Source of the DNA: Rhinopomastus cyanomelas | Lineage: Eukaryota; Chordata; Aves; Bucerotiformes; Rhinopomastidae | DNA length: 64,000 nt | Direction: 5' to 3' | Assembly: GCA_013400115.1 (NCBI GenBank) | Contig: VXBP01003590.1 | Coordinates: 52,900-116,899 of the forward strand | Part shown: piece after piece, positions 47,289 through 60,660 of the stretch | Layout: every line of letters begins with the position of its first letter | How positions within the stretch are numbered: position 1 is the first letter of the stretch | Notes under the pieces: generated by a model | Seen by the model: the letters and a program-made list of their open reading frames with translations, nothing else | What the model was told of the DNA's origin: nothing | The model's database searches: none | Made by a program: the position numbers and the translations under genes

Positions 47289-48989
47289 AAATGCAGTAAA
47301 GACAGATGTTGATGCTCCTCTCTTCTCTCTCTTTTTAAGCAGCTTTATAACATTTAACAATATTCTGCCCCATCCCTCCTTGTCCCATGGTCACCCAGCA
47401 CATTGGGCAGCAGAGGGATGATAAGGAGTATCTTCCTTGATAGAAAGTCTTTCCATTTTCCTCACAGCCAAGAAGTGGGAATGTGAAGGCAGCATGATTC
47501 AGGGCTTACAAAAAAAAAAAAAACAAAACAACACCCCCACTATCAGCTCCTCAGCTTTGAGCCTTTCACTCTTATGCCCCCCTTTTTCTCCAAGATCTCA
47601 TTGCAAGCTGATCGTGTTCCTAAATATCACAGGTCATTGTCTTCCTACAGACTCAGGAGCTGCAACCTGCTGAGGCCGCAGTGCCAGAAGGCAGCTCTTT
47701 CCCTCGTTGTGCTTCACAGCTTATTTTTTAACATTTCCCTATAGGGAAGATGCACTCAGACCTGGTGCTGGCATCAAGCACATCTTCATTTCATCATGTT
47801 GGCCACGACTTTTAGTCCAGAAAGCATCCAACTTGACCAATCTTCCATTTTTTCTCTGCTCTGCACTTTTCAGGATGACTCACAGGGAATCTGAGCCTTT
47901 GTAGCTCTGTTCTAAGGTCTAACTACTGAGCAGAGGCTGCCAAATCTGAGCCCCCAGCAAATTCATACAGCCGAGCTGTAACCCATCAAAACAGAGACTG
48001 CTAACATATGGTTGTGTCAGTGGGAGCTTCTGTAATGCAATTTATTGTTGTGTAGGCTCTTCCAAGCTACTACACATGAAAGGTAAAGGGAGCGTTTACT
48101 CTTTCGATGGGAGTTTAATCTTAGATTTACTTCCTTTGAAACAACACCGTCATTTGCATCTCTAATACAAGAGAAATCACCTGTAAAGGGTGCTTGTGAA
48201 TAGAGACGTTTCTTGACTGTCATCAGAGCCTTTTGTTCCTCACTGGGGGTTTTGCCTAAGAAAAGGAGGCAGAACCCAGTCTTCTTCCAGACAGTGTGTA
48301 CAAACCCCACTGATAGCAGTAGAAAGCAGTGATAAGTAAAGGGAAGAGCTCTCATGAAATGGAACAGATATTCATAGCAAACATGGGGCTTGTGCTAGGC
48401 TCATTCAGTTGCATGCATTTATAATATATGATTTAATTCCTCCATGCTTTGCCTTCCGTGCCTCGTTTATATCTAAGCATTACAGCGGCTGGTTAAGGCT
48501 TCAAACAGAAGTAATCTCCCGTTGAAGCGAGTGCTTGATCCTCTACAAGCACTAAAAGATAAAGCTGTTCCACAAAATGGAGATGGCTTCTTACCACTCA
48601 GCCTCCTCATCTCCACAGCTACCCAGGGGTGCCATGATCCTTTCCTGTGGCCGACTCCATCCCTATCAAGTCGGCATCATGAGCTCATTGACACCAGAGA
48701 GCAACCGTTCTAAAGGAGGTTTTGGAGTTGAATATGTGTAAAACCAAGCCCATTTACCTTGTTTAGTCTTGGTCTAACAAGATAACAAGTGCTCTCTCCA
48801 AAGCCAAGTACTTCTGCATCACGCAACTTCAATATGGCCATAGTGCAAGGACTTCTCCTATACAAGAAGGACAGAGTTCACCACTTTCAGACTTTTTCCT
48901 TTTGTTTTTATTCCCCTCACATAACTTCTACCTACAAAGGAGAAACATTAAATTATCACAGACCAGACCAAAATTCAAATCCATGAACT
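47289..48989. other. Unique sequence
   Basis: Contains a 13-A run near 47,511. No gene or transposon recognised; the 112-codon minus-strand frame at 48,017-48,355 has no domain. Confidence 0.4.
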
Positions 48990-49049
48990 CAGACTTGGAC
49001 TTAATGATCCTGGATGTCCTTTCCAACCATAATGATTCCATGATTCTAA
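48990..49049 (+). repeat. CR1 LINE, extreme 3' tail
   Basis: 'gacttggacttaatgatcc', 'atgtcctttccaacc' and the octamer end 'gattccatgattct'. Faces the next copy tail-to-tail, 43 bp away. Confidence 0.85.
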
Positions 49050-49092
49050 GCTCTGACCTACCACTGCCTCCAAGTTAATTTCTTCGTCTGGA

Positions 49093-49170
49093 TCTCAGAA
49101 TCACAGAATGTTTGAGGTTGGAAGGGACCTTAAAAGATCACATAGTCCAACTACCCTGCCTGAGCAACCC
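49093..49170 (-). repeat. CR1 LINE 3' tail, minus strand
   Basis: 'tctcagaatcacagaatg', 'gaggttggaagggacc', 'aaagatcacatagtccaac'. The match stops after 'ctgcctgagcaacccc'. Confidence 0.88.
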
Positions 49171-51686
49171 CGCTGAAGAGGAAGAAAAGTCATCCTAGTC
49201 TGAATGCAGGATGAAGGTACCAAAAAGACATCAGATTTGGGAAGGGCCTGCTCTAAAATTTTGCTGTCCTCTTGAGGGGTTCTGAGTTGAGACAGAGAAC
49301 ATAAAATACTATGAGTAAGTTTGGAGTTTTTCCCTCATGGGCAATTAATGTAGCTTAACATTTTGGTTGAGCTATCACATTTAATAGCTTAAATATTCTT
49401 CTGTGGCTCTGAAGGGGCGTTTGCAAAAACACACTGACTGCAGATTTAAAACTAACAATTAAGGGGAAAGAGATATTTCAAATAATTTTAAGAGATGGAG
49501 ATGATTCCATTTTATTTCCATGGTGTGGTGACTTTCAAATCTATCAACTGTGTTTATATACCATCAGTGTCAACTTCCAGTTAGTAGTTATTCCAATAAC
49601 TACTAATAGTTAGCAGAAATTCCAGTCTAATATGTTCACCAGGAATCTCCATGTGATTCCTCAGTATCAAACACCCAGGAGAATAAGCTCCAATTTCCCT
49701 ATACAGAGGACCATCTGCAGAAGATATCAACTCTTTCTCACCTGTAATACTCAGGATCATTTCCATCTAAAGCCAGGGGATACTAAAAGACTGCCTTTTT
49801 CCCAATAGTTTGCTACCTTCTGACTACCAAGCATCAAGTGCCCTGGTTACTATAAAAGTCATGCACACATGTCTTCTGCCAGCATGGTGTCATGTCTTCT
49901 GTCAGAACGTTATTTAGTACTCAGTGTTCCTATTGTCTTCAAACTGGCTCTGGATCTGTTCCAAAGGTTGCAATGTTATTCATGCAAACTTTGGTGGAGG
50001 GTTTGCTGTCTGTTTGAGCAACAGGTTGGAAGAATGCAGGGTTTGGCAGGGGGGAAGACATGGGGACTGGGGTCTGGGGGAGAGAGACAGAGGGAGTTTG
50101 CATCTCTGCGTGCCAATTCTCAATATGAAAGCCTGTGTTCGTCTGTCTGGTTAAAAGAAATGCTGGGTGGTGAGGAAAATGCAGAGCACTGATACATACA
50201 AGGAGGGAAATTGCTCTCCCAGACAGGAATTACCAGAGGAATTCCCAGCCACATTAAGTCCCCTTTCTACTTTGATTATTGCCCAATGTATTACCATGTC
50301 TGCTTTTCCAACCAAACAGAGCAGAAACCCAAAACACACCCATATCAGGCATCAAGATGAGACATAAGCAAAACTTTCACAAATTATAATTTCTCAGAAC
50401 TAATTTGGCTACTTCCTTGTCTCCCCAAGTCCTGTCACTCCAAATCAGTGTAAGATCTACTCTCTTGGATGGCTCAGTTTTACTATTACCAGAATTATTC
50501 AAGCATATTAGCAGACTTCTAGCCAAGAGTATCTTGTGGTCTGATGTAAAGTCTTGTCTTCCTTGATTACACCTCCATTTCTTGTTTTTGTTAGAACAGA
50601 CAAGCAATTGAATATTTTATTAGAAAGAATATGATTTATTTTGGTTAGCTAATATATTTGCTCCATGGTACAGCCTCAGGGGGTGAATAATTTACTTCCT
50701 TGACAGCCCTAAAGGGATGACACTTAGCAAGTCTGATCTCAGCCCATTCTAGCAGTCTGCAAGAACCAATTTTTGCAGTACAGAAGCAAAATTCCAGATG
50801 CTAAGAGAACTTTTCTCATGAAAGAAGGAAAAGAAAAGATGTATGTAATTTTTACCCTCTTATTTAGACATTGTGGGTTTGGGATCTTCTTCCTCGTGTC
50901 TGAATTCACACTTTTCCATGACAGCAAACCCAAAGAGGCTCTCACAGTGGTAGGAGCATTTGGCCCAGGCATAAGCAGGCTGTAGGTTCTGTATTGTGGA
51001 GAAGACTGGTGGGCAGGCAGGGACCATGACTTAGATATGGACTGGGAACATCTTCAAAGCCTTTATTCTCTACCTGAGTCCTGTTTCTTGTTTCCCTCAG
51101 ACCCATAGCAGTAAGTGAACAGAGACCTTGAGGTTTCTTGTGTCCAGTGCACACAGATGCTCTCTCCTTGCTCTCTGCACTCCCTACATTTGCTCTCTTC
51201 CAGCCATTATAAAAAAGGCCCAGCAGAGCATCTAGATCTATTTATAGCGCAATACATCTATTTCAGCCTGAGCAGCCTGAGCTTTGGCTCATTTGTGTGT
51301 TTGGGCTACTAGCAGTAGGAGTAAACTGACCTGCATAGAGGGGTGCTGACTAGAGATAAAATACTGATGCCATATTGCATTTCTAATGAGATTTGGAACA
51401 TGGCTGAGCTGGGTATGATACAAATACTGTGCAGTGAACATGCCGTGCTGTGCAGATTTTAGTGTGTAACAGATTAAATCAAACAAAGGGCAGGATGGGA
51501 ATTTACCCAGGGCCACACAAAGGTCCACCAGCAAAGCAAAGCCTGAAGAAAATCGAAGATTTCATGCCTTCCCCGGTAAAGCATCCAGAATCAGCCTATA
51601 GCCTGGGAAACAGAGTATGGGATTGAGCTGAGTGCTTCTGCTATGTCCCAGGCAGGCAGCATGACAAAGATCAAGGGCCATTTTCA
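49171..51686. other. Unique sequence
   Basis: No transposon recognised. Includes a perfect short inverted repeat at 49,581-49,606. The 107-codon frame at 49,869-50,192 and others have no domains. Confidence 0.4.
49581..49606. repeat. Perfect 12-bp inverted repeat, 2-nt spacer
   Basis: Arms 49,581-49,592 (TTAGTAGTTATT) and 49,595-49,606 (AATAACTACTAA) are exact reverse complements around CC. It could form a cruciform or a dimeric protein site; no function is implied. Confidence 0.95.
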
Positions 51687-52135
51687 TGGTCCAGAAGAGG
51701 ACCACAAAAATGATCAGATGGCTAGAGACCTCTTGTGAGGACGGGCTGAGAGAGTTGAGGTTGTTCAGCCTGAAGAGGAGAAGGCTTCAGGAGGGACCTT
51801 ACAGAGACCTTCCAATCCCTGAAAAGGACCTATCAGAGGGCTGTGGAAAACTACTCACAAGGACAGAGAACAATAGGACAAGGGGTCATGGTTTCAAGCT
51901 AGAAAAGGGTCGATTTAAGCTAGACATAAAGAAAAAGTTCTTTAAACTGAGGGTGAGGGATCCCTGGAACAGGCTGCCTAGAGAGGTGATGGAGGCCCAA
52001 TCCCTGGAGACGTTCAAGGTCAGGCTGGACGGAGCCCTGGGCAATCTGGTCTGGTGAGTGATGGCCCTGCTTGTTGTAGGGGGTTTGGACTATACGACCT
52101 TTGGCAGTCCCTTCCAACCTCATGGTCGTATGACT
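51687..52135 (+). mobile_element. CR1-like LINE with long residual open frame
   Basis: A 123-codon plus-strand frame (51,686-52,057) codes for the C-terminal part of a CR1 reverse transcriptase: LRELRLFSLKRRRLQEG, then NRTRGHGFKLEKGRF, then WNRLPREVMEA, then a stop. The 3' UTR follows (gggggtttggactatacg, cccttccaacctcatgg). The terminal octamers are nearly lost (ggtcgtatgact), so either this is an older group or the end has mutated. The frame is open over the whole remaining coding part, but catalytic residues lie outside it. Confidence 0.92.
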
Positions 52136-53479
52136 TTCCCAGGCATTTATCACGGACATACATCCCTTGCCTACCCATCACCCCAAGCCAAATACTGCAA
52201 AGACAAGTTTACTCAAGAGGCATCAGGCTCTGCCAAAGGCACTGATTTGAGGACTTGCTTCCTAACAAAGGTGGTCTCAAATTAAATGCACAGTCCCAAA
52301 CCTTTCCAAACACTGAGTGTATGTCCTTCAGCTGGCTGCTGTCTCTGAAATCAGATCTGGATTCTGAATGTACAACTTCTGCTTGTCTTTCTTCCCAGGA
52401 ATGATACCATAAGGGAGGAGACAGTGAATTTAACAAAGCTGTTATGCAGTTTACTGATGGTGATTATTCAAGGCAAATGCTTTGAAGTAACAGCTTAGCA
52501 CAGAGTGACAGTAAACAAGATATAGAGATATATCTAGATGAGAAGAAAAATAAATGGCAATTAGAATTGATATTCTAGGTCTGGGAAATGCCAGTAAGAC
52601 CTCAGTCTCCAGCAATGACATTCAGCTGCTTCCCTGCAAGATCTTCAGGACAAATTGCAAATGGCATTTCAACATCTCTGAACCCCAAATGGCACATCAA
52701 CATTGACCTGGCTACTGTATAGTCAAGGCAAAATAAGACCAAAAAGAAGAGGGGTCCTATTTAGATCTCCTATACCTATGCTTAGGGTTGACCTAAGAAC
52801 ATGCAACAGCATTTAAGTTCAAGACAAGGATAAAAAATTCAGATCAACATAGTGAATGCAGAACTGGGAACAGGACAGTGTATGGATTTATTTTTTTTTG
52901 TCTTCACTTCCTTTCCCCATTTATTGCACTGGGTACTATGAACTGGCAGTCATGGATAACATGGTGGATAACATATGGAAGAGTTCATCTTCCATATCAT
53001 CTTGATGGCTTGCAGTTATATTCATCTCAGGTATGGACACACATGGGGGTACTTAAGACTGGGTCAAAAGGATTGAACAGAGTCTGGGGCAGAACAGAAC
53101 CCAGCAGACTGGACTCTGAAGTTAAAGGTAAATGCAGCCAGTACCTCACCCAAAGCTGCTGTGGGATGAAAATCTTCAGAAGAAAGATGGAGGTCCCTGC
53201 ACTGTGTCCCAGGACAGGTGGAATTTTGCAAAGTTCTAAACAGAGCATAAACTGAAGGACAATCAGTAGAAGAAATATATTTTTTTCTAGTCTTTTTTGG
53301 CTCCTCTTACATTGATTGGCAATGGTAAACCTGTCTGCCACTAGCTTTCAGGAGACAAGACAATGACTATACTCAGTTTAATATCCTGATTTCCACAAAT
53401 CCCTCTTCTTGGACCCAAGACACAGTGGTTATAGTGGGGAAAACCCTTAGGTGGTGGAGCTGCTGCAATTCCATTGCCT
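52136..53479. other. Unique spacer
   Basis: No repeat recognised; the 125-codon plus and 104-codon minus frames at 52,878-53,341 overlap and have no domains. Confidence 0.4.
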
Positions 53480-53875
53480 TCACAGAATCACAGGACATTA
53501 GAGATTGGAAGGGAACTCAAAAGATCATCCAGTCCAATCCCCACTGCCACATCAGGATCCCCTAGATCACACAGGAACAGGTCCAGGTGGGTTTTAAATG
53601 TCTCCACAGAAGAATACTCCACAACCCCCCTGGGCAACCCCTTCCAGTGCTCTGTCACTCTCACTGGGAAGAAATTCCTGCTCGTATTGATGTGGAACCT
53701 CCTATGGTCCTGCACCTATGTTCTCATTGCCCCTTGTCTTGTAGTTGGATGCCACTGAGCAGAGCCTGGCTCCATCCTCCTGACACCTGCCCTTCCCATA
53801 TTTATAAACATTAACAGGGTCACCCCACAGTCTGCTTTTTTCCAAGCTCAAGAGACCCAGCTCCCTCAGCGGAGG
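53480..53875 (-). mobile_element. CR1 LINE, about 0.4 kb, minus strand
   Basis: Starts 'tcacagaatcacaggacatt', 3' UTR 'gatcatccagtccaatcccc', coding end in antisense (RVTEHWKGLPRGVV at 53,488-53,715), then the region 'cacctgcccttcccatatttataaac'-like that also marks the left end of the 9,173 copy. Ends at 'gacccagctccctcagc'. Confidence 0.93.
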
Positions 53876-54890
53876 AGTTTCCATACAGACTGCATAGTGT
53901 CCATGGAAAATCTGGCATGGCTAAAGAGCCACCATATGCTCCCACAGGACTGCAGGGTTTCACCACAAGTTCCTGAATACACTTAACCTACTAAAATTAT
54001 ATATACTTTCTTCTCATTCAGATATCACCTTCTTCTGTAAACAACCAGAGATAAACAAGGAAGTGGCCAAAACATCAAAAGCATGACCTGCCCTTGGAGT
54101 TCCAAGACTGACATGAGTGACAGCCTGTTAAATGCCAGAAAGATTCACCCCCAATGTTAACTTTCTCCCTTAAATTTCCTCCTGAGCCATTCCTGCAGCT
54201 GAAATCTGTGAAATGCCACTGTTCCAAGGAGTAAAACAATGAATTCCAAGTCATCACGAACACCGTATGCAGAACATCGCTCTATTTTTTCTCTTTTGTT
54301 CCTCCCCAATTCTATTTTTTAGACAAAAATATTATTAAAACTAATTGCATTATTTAATCCCATCACATAAAATCCTCCAGTGTTTCATTAATCAATGTAA
54401 TCAAGCCAATCAAAATAGATAAAGGAGATCTTTTAGCAGGCTTTGATGAGATTTTATCAAAATCTCAGTGCATATTGTAAAGTCTTAGCATCCTCAGAAG
54501 CAGACTAACTGTAGAACGTGGCAGCTTTATCAAGCAGGCACTAATAAAGCAGATGATGCTCAGACCATTTTAAGAGGCTCTCCATATTAAATTAATAACA
54601 GCAGTGGGGTTTTTGGTTTTATATATGAAAAATACAAAAGCAAATGGAAATAGCCTTTTTTCCTTTTGCATCCATAGAAAGATTGCTGTAAAGCAATCAC
54701 TTTAATTTAAGTAATGAAGAAGATACGTGTCTGCGAGTCAGGAGTGTGGAAAATGCAGTGGGTAATGCAAAGGTTATGTCAGAACAGCCTTACTGAAAGC
54801 ACAGTTTCCTTTTAAATGTAGAACTTCTACTCCCAACTGATTCACACATAAATACATAAATGAATAAGATGTACAGCACTGGTGTTTGCA
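53876..54890. other. AT-rich unique sequence
   Basis: 54,240-54,800 is AT-rich with TAAT cores and no transposons; candidate conserved non-coding DNA by composition only. Confidence 0.4.
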
Positions 54891-55181
54891 TCACAGAATC
54901 ATAGAATCGTCAAGATTGGAAAAGACCTTCAACATCATCATGTCCAGCCATCCACCGAACAACCCCCAAGCACTAAACCGTTTCCTGAAACACCGTGTCT
55001 ACCCATTTGTTGAAGCCCTCCAGGGACAGTGCTTCCACCCCCTCCCTGGGCAGCCTGTTCCAAGGCCTCTGCACTCTTTCTGGGAAGAAGTTTTTCCTGA
55101 TATCCAGCCTGAACCTGCCTTGGCACAAGTTGACCCCATTTTCTCTTGTCCTGTGGCTAGTCCCTAGGGAGAAGAGACAAA
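54891..55181 (-). mobile_element. CR1 LINE, about 0.29 kb, minus strand
   Basis: 'tcacagaatcatagaatcg', 'gattggaaaagaccttcaac', 'cctccagggacagtgc', 'gggcagcctgttccaagg' and the antisense coding end with FRLDIRKNFFPERV and WNRLPREGVEA (54,973-55,188). The group resembles the copies at 18,843 and 36,050. Confidence 0.92.
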
Positions 55182-55305
55182 CATTCAACTCACTAAACCC
55201 TGTTCATACTCCTCCATACGTCATGTTATGTTCAAACAGCTCACTCCCATGCAGAACAATGACCAAAGAAGGGTGAGCCAGCAAATTTGAGGCTTTCTCT
55301 CAGGG

Positions 55306-55371
55306 TTTTCTGATTTTTTTTTCTTTTCCAAAGAAAAGAAAAGATTTTCTGATTTTTTTTCTTTTCCAAAG
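55306..55371. repeat. 27-bp direct repeat with 11-bp spacer
   Basis: Two copies of a T-rich segment (TTTTCTGA, T run, CTTTTCCAAAG) at 55,306-55,333 and 55,345-55,371 separated by AAAAGAAAAGA. A local slippage-type duplication. Confidence 0.9.
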
Positions 55372-58300
55372 GCTTTTCCTGTTCACACTGGTGAAGGTGT
55401 CTCCTTTCTTGCACTCTCAGCAAGTCAACTGCAAGCGGTGGTGATTTCTAGAGCACTGGGATTGATGCTGCTGGACACTCTCTGAGCAAGGACATAGTTT
55501 TCCACAAGCCTACTCCCTCCATCACCCACTTCCCACTAGCGAAACAGTCACAGCAGACTTGAGCAATAGCTGAATTCCTTTTAAAAATTACTATAAACAC
55601 AACCCAAACCCACTTATATTAAAGCAATTAAGGAATTAAGGGATGTCACAGCATGTGGGGAGAACTAAGCTATTATTTTATTTTTTGATAGACAGGAAGT
55701 TCACTGAAGATATTGTGCCATCCAAAGTTATTTGTGAGCATGGGTGAAATCTGGAAAATAAAAAATGGTTAATTCATTTGGATATTCTGTTAAGGAAGAT
55801 TTGAAAATGTAGGTGAAGGGAAATTTTTTAACTTCTTCTAAATTAAATCTCTAATTTTTTTAATTTTAAATAACATTGTCCTGTCTGAAAATTTACTACA
55901 ATAAAGTTTTAAAGGAATTGAGTAGCCTAAAAAGAAAATGTTCTATTTCAGCTAAGTAGTTAATTCAAAAATCACATTTCCAAGGATTTTTAAAGTATCT
56001 GTAAAATCAGGGGGGGGGGGGAATTCACTATCTGGTTTAAGTTGTTGACAATCCACTCTTATCTCGACTCTTTGCTGCTTCAGTTACCAAAAAGAAAATG
56101 CATTATCCACCCAGCTCCCTATGTAAGGTGCTCAAACCCTACCATAGGATTTAGGATTAATGCGTCAAATTTTCTATCAGCCACAAAACTCCCTTCCACA
56201 TCAGCTGAAGAGACAGAAAAGTTGAAAGCCTCAGTCTAGAGCAGGTGAATTGGTTGGTATTGGGTGAGTTTTCTAAGAAATATTCTAACAGGAGTTAGTT
56301 TGAAATGGAGTTCAGGCTTAGAACTTGTCTGCAAGGCTGGGGAGAGATGGGAAATCCCAGCTATTGGCCAGGTGACCCCTTAAAGAAAGCACAGGGTGAC
56401 GATTTGGGGAGTGAGAGCCATTCCAAGGTGGTTTAGGGCCTTTGTAAAGATTTAACATGGAAGATTTGCTACTTTAAAAGGAAAACCGAGTGTAGAAACT
56501 GCTTTACCATAAGAGTAAAGAAACACAGAACAATTACTGTCTAAACTGACATAAATGTTTTTTGGGGGCACACATTTGACAATATTTGATTCACTCTGCA
56601 GTATTTTTATCAGGGTTAAGGATTTGGAGTCCAGCCTCTCCTTCCCTCTCCCAAGCCACACACATGGGCAAAAGCTGGCTCTAAGAGGAGGACATCTCCA
56701 TGGCCACTTCCACAGGGACCACTGCCCTATTCCATGGGAAACCAAGACACTGGCTCTTCACTGCTCTCACCATAAGGACTGGAGTGGTATTAATGCATAA
56801 AAGAAGAAAAGACCTTGAAGCTGTAAGATTCTGTGCTTGCAGTAGAGAGCTCTCAAAGTCTGGGACCATGGGGTGAGCAGAGGGCAAAATGTACTCTTCA
56901 CAAATGTTTGTGAGTCTATTGGAATGAGCATCTCGCACTCTTGATCTGCCTCAGATGTGTAGCCACATGAGTTCTTACACATACTTCAGTTGAACCTGAG
57001 TGAAATTTAGCACTCTGGAGCATCATGTGGAGTTGTCCATTTGCCCATTTCTCCATGTGTCTCTATACCACATAAACGGTGCTTCACTGAGGACCATGGA
57101 AGTGTCATTTGAAATTCCTTCTCTGGAAGATGCTGTGAGGGTTATTTCCTTAGATTGTGAAGACAGGCAATAAGAAGCCTGGAAAAGGGATGTCAATGTG
57201 TGCATAAGAAGGAGCTCAGGCTCCTTCAGTCCTCTCACAAGAATTTTTGTCTTGTCCGTACTTTATAGGATGGTTCATATGTCCCTTTATCATCAGGTAT
57301 AATGTGAATTAATTCATTAACAGTAGCAAAGTATTCAAATGCTGCATTAATTACATAACTCATCGTAACTAAAGTATTACATAATATACAGCATAATAAT
57401 CACAGTTTCATTCAACTTGGAACTCTCCTGTCAGCTCACCCATAAATATTGGTCAGCCTTTATTTTTTTTAAACAATCTGTATTTTTCTAAGGTCCCCAA
57501 TTGCACTTCTCAAAACCTTTTTGCCATTTCCATTACAGACTGAGGTTTTTTTTTCCCCTTCAAGTTTTCAAATAATACATAAGTTTGACAAAACAGACAG
57601 GTTTGAAATAAAAATGTCCCAACTTCAAAGACAGTGCCACGATGTGAAAAGTGGGAGCAGAAATCACCCAATTTCTCTTAGAAATATTTTCCTTAACAAT
57701 AGAAATATTTTCCCTAATAAATTAACTCTTCTGCCTCAGAAACACTTTGCACTTGTATTTACTTTAGTAAATGGACTTGGATTTGTGATCTCAGTGCATA
57801 CGAAAGGTCCAGCGTGTTGAAAGTCCTGTGTTCCATCAGTAATAATTTGTGCATCTCACACCAGAAAGCCTCTCTGAATGAGAAGTGCAGGGTAAAATAC
57901 AGCCAGTCATGTTTATATTAGGGTTCTTTTTTTTTTAATAGGCTTTATGTAATAACTCTTCTAACAATTAATCCCAGCGTGGAGGCTGAAACTATCTACA
58001 CTACAAGAGGACAGCATGAAAATGGAATATTTTGATAAAATATGTGCCCTGGTTTAAAAGTCATTAGATATTTGAAAGGAGTTGGCTTTCTTCCTTTTGC
58101 AGCATTTCTTTAATAAAGAACTGCAGTAAGTAAGGGGAGTTGGGCAATGATAGGATAGCTTGCATCCCTGGATAATGCTCATGACAAAAATCTTGGGATT
58201 TCAATAAAATATTTAAGTTGCTGACACAGCCTGTGATGGGTTGTGCTACAGAGATGAAAAAACGACCTGTTCTGACTTTGTCACTGGATATTAAACATGT

Positions 58301-60660
58301 AAATTTACAGAACAGATGTATGGAATGTAGATTTATGAACTAAACCATAGCAAATATGGAGCTATAGAAACCTAATCCCAGCTCCATGCTCAGGTAGAAA
58401 TCCCACAGCAGTAGTCCAAAATCCTACAGGGAGTCCAAAAGCAAAGAACAAGAAAAATATGATGTGGTTAAAAGCAAATCATCAACAGAACCAACATGGG
58501 GTTGAAGTTACTGTTTTCCTACTTGTTGCTAAAGACCGTGAACTGATGACATGAAAACATTTGTATTTTTCTTGTATTGAAAAAGCAGTACAAGAGATGT
58601 GGCGCAGCAAGTCCTAGCTGGACATTCCTGCCCTGGCCACCTCCATCTTCCTACACACACTCACATGCCCCAGCCCCAAGGACTCTCCCCACACACCAGA
58701 TTTGTGAGTGCGTTGCCCATCACCAGACATAGGAAGGGCTGAAGAGGTGGTTTCGGCCCTTTCTCCTGTCTGGCCTGATACCAACACTGCCCAGAAACCA
58801 AGGCAAAAAGACATGGCAGAGCACTGATCATGGATGGATCTCCTTCTCAGATAAGCCTGTAGCCAGCCCCACTCTCTCTATCCCCACCATAACATGTTTC
58901 AAATAAACTACCGGCACAATTCATCTCCTATTTTACCTGCACATTGTCCTGATGGATCTGGGTTTACACATAGGAGGAGAAGAACTTCAGGGCTTGGAGG
59001 ATGTTCTCCAAGTCTCATCCTGAAAATGCTCAGCAGAAAATACTTCCTAGGCAGACACCAACAAGATCAGGTGACCAAACCAAGACATCTTGGAAGGATT
59101 CTGCTCTCACTCATTGTGTTGTCAGCACCTCTTGAACTCAGGCTCCTCTTGGTGGTCAATGTTGCCGTGTCAACCAAGGTATCACAAGGCAGTTACATCA
59201 CTGATCCACCTAAATGAGGCACCGAGAAAAGGTCCCAATGAGTACAGGAAAATACATGTGGGCAGAGTTGTGTGGTTTTGTACAGAATCCTGCAGAAGCA
59301 AAAATCTTTAACAGAGGCATCACCTTGCACCAAAGAGGAGCTGAAGAACTGACCATTACAGTTTAGAGCAGGCTGTTGCTTGTAGCCTAAATACAAATAG
59401 ATATCCAGTGATACCTGAGATGTCCCCAGGTGCTCCATACAACCTCCAGCTATTTAGCCAGAGGAGTATAGATCTCCCTGAAGTCCCTTTGCCAGATCAG
59501 ACAGTGATGAGCAGGTGTCTCAGGGACTTAAGGGCATCTTGGATACTCCTGACATCCACAGTCACACAACAGGTTTGAACTCTGTGACACAGGAATGTGT
59601 GGGGACAGGTTAAGAAATGACAAAATATCCATGTGGAAGACATGTATTTCCCCAAGAACCCTCCCACCACAGGACCTCATTAAAGTGTTTATCAGTGAGT
59701 GTGCATGAGAGGAGTGTTTCTTCTTCTCAACAACCTGTTGATACCAGCTTTACCTACACCATCACTATGAAAATAACCACACAAGGCAGGGAGGCTCCCA
59801 TGGAAAACGCTTCTGCCTCTGATTCAAGCTCCTGCTCCTTAGACACAGACACGTCATGTAATAGCGTGTCGTTAACGTCCCCTTGCAGGCATAGGCTTTA
59901 GAGAAATTAGAAGACATCCCTTAGCATGGCTGGCTGTGCACAGGAAGATAAAAGCTCCAGAAACTCCTCTCCTCCCATCAAAAATCCCTTCTCAAGCAGC
60001 CATCCAAGTGGGTATAGGAGAGGGGGAGCTGTGGGGAGACCCATGCTCCAGTGAGTTAATATAAGAAGGAGGTGGGCATGACAGCATCCTGGGGGACTTG
60101 CATCCTCCCATACCATTAAGCCCGTGGGTAGAGCAGCCGGGGCTCTGGGAGCGGGCAGGGGAGGGAGATGAAAGGCTTCTGGAAGGAATCAGGTGCAGAG
60201 GGTGGGCAGATGCTGCTAAAGAGCAAAGAGACCCGGCCAGGCTCATTTGTCTGGAAGGGAACCAGCAGGAACTTTCTTTTTATCTCCGATTGCGGATGTC
60301 AGGGATAGTTCCTAAAGGCCACCACCAGTTTGGTCCCCACCGCTCTGCCTCTCCCTGCCTGTGCAAGGGAGGAAATTGTAATGTTATTTTTTTCCACAGG
60401 TAGAAAAATCCCCCACTGTGATGGCTGTGGACCTGTTATCTACTGTCTACCTGCGGGACCCAGTTGGACTCTCCCTCTCCCAGTAGAAACCTGACTGGTC
60501 CAACAACCAGTTGAACAAAATTGGATGTTTCTAGCTGTACTGGAACCAGCCCTGCCTGTGCCAGGTGCTGCCCCAGGATTAGCCATGTTCCACCTGCTCT
60601 GCCTGAGATTTCATGGGGTGGCCCCTTGCTAGGAGAGGTGAGCAGGACATGGCTGCATCT
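55372..60660. other. Transposon-free unique sequence
   Basis: Over 5 kb with no recognised CR1 or other transposon. It includes a run of 12 G (56,010-56,021), a 21-bp imperfect tandem duplication (57,680-57,721) and AT-rich stretches (55,680-56,000; 57,240-57,560). Frames of 60-107 codons have no domains. No exon can be argued. Confidence 0.4.
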
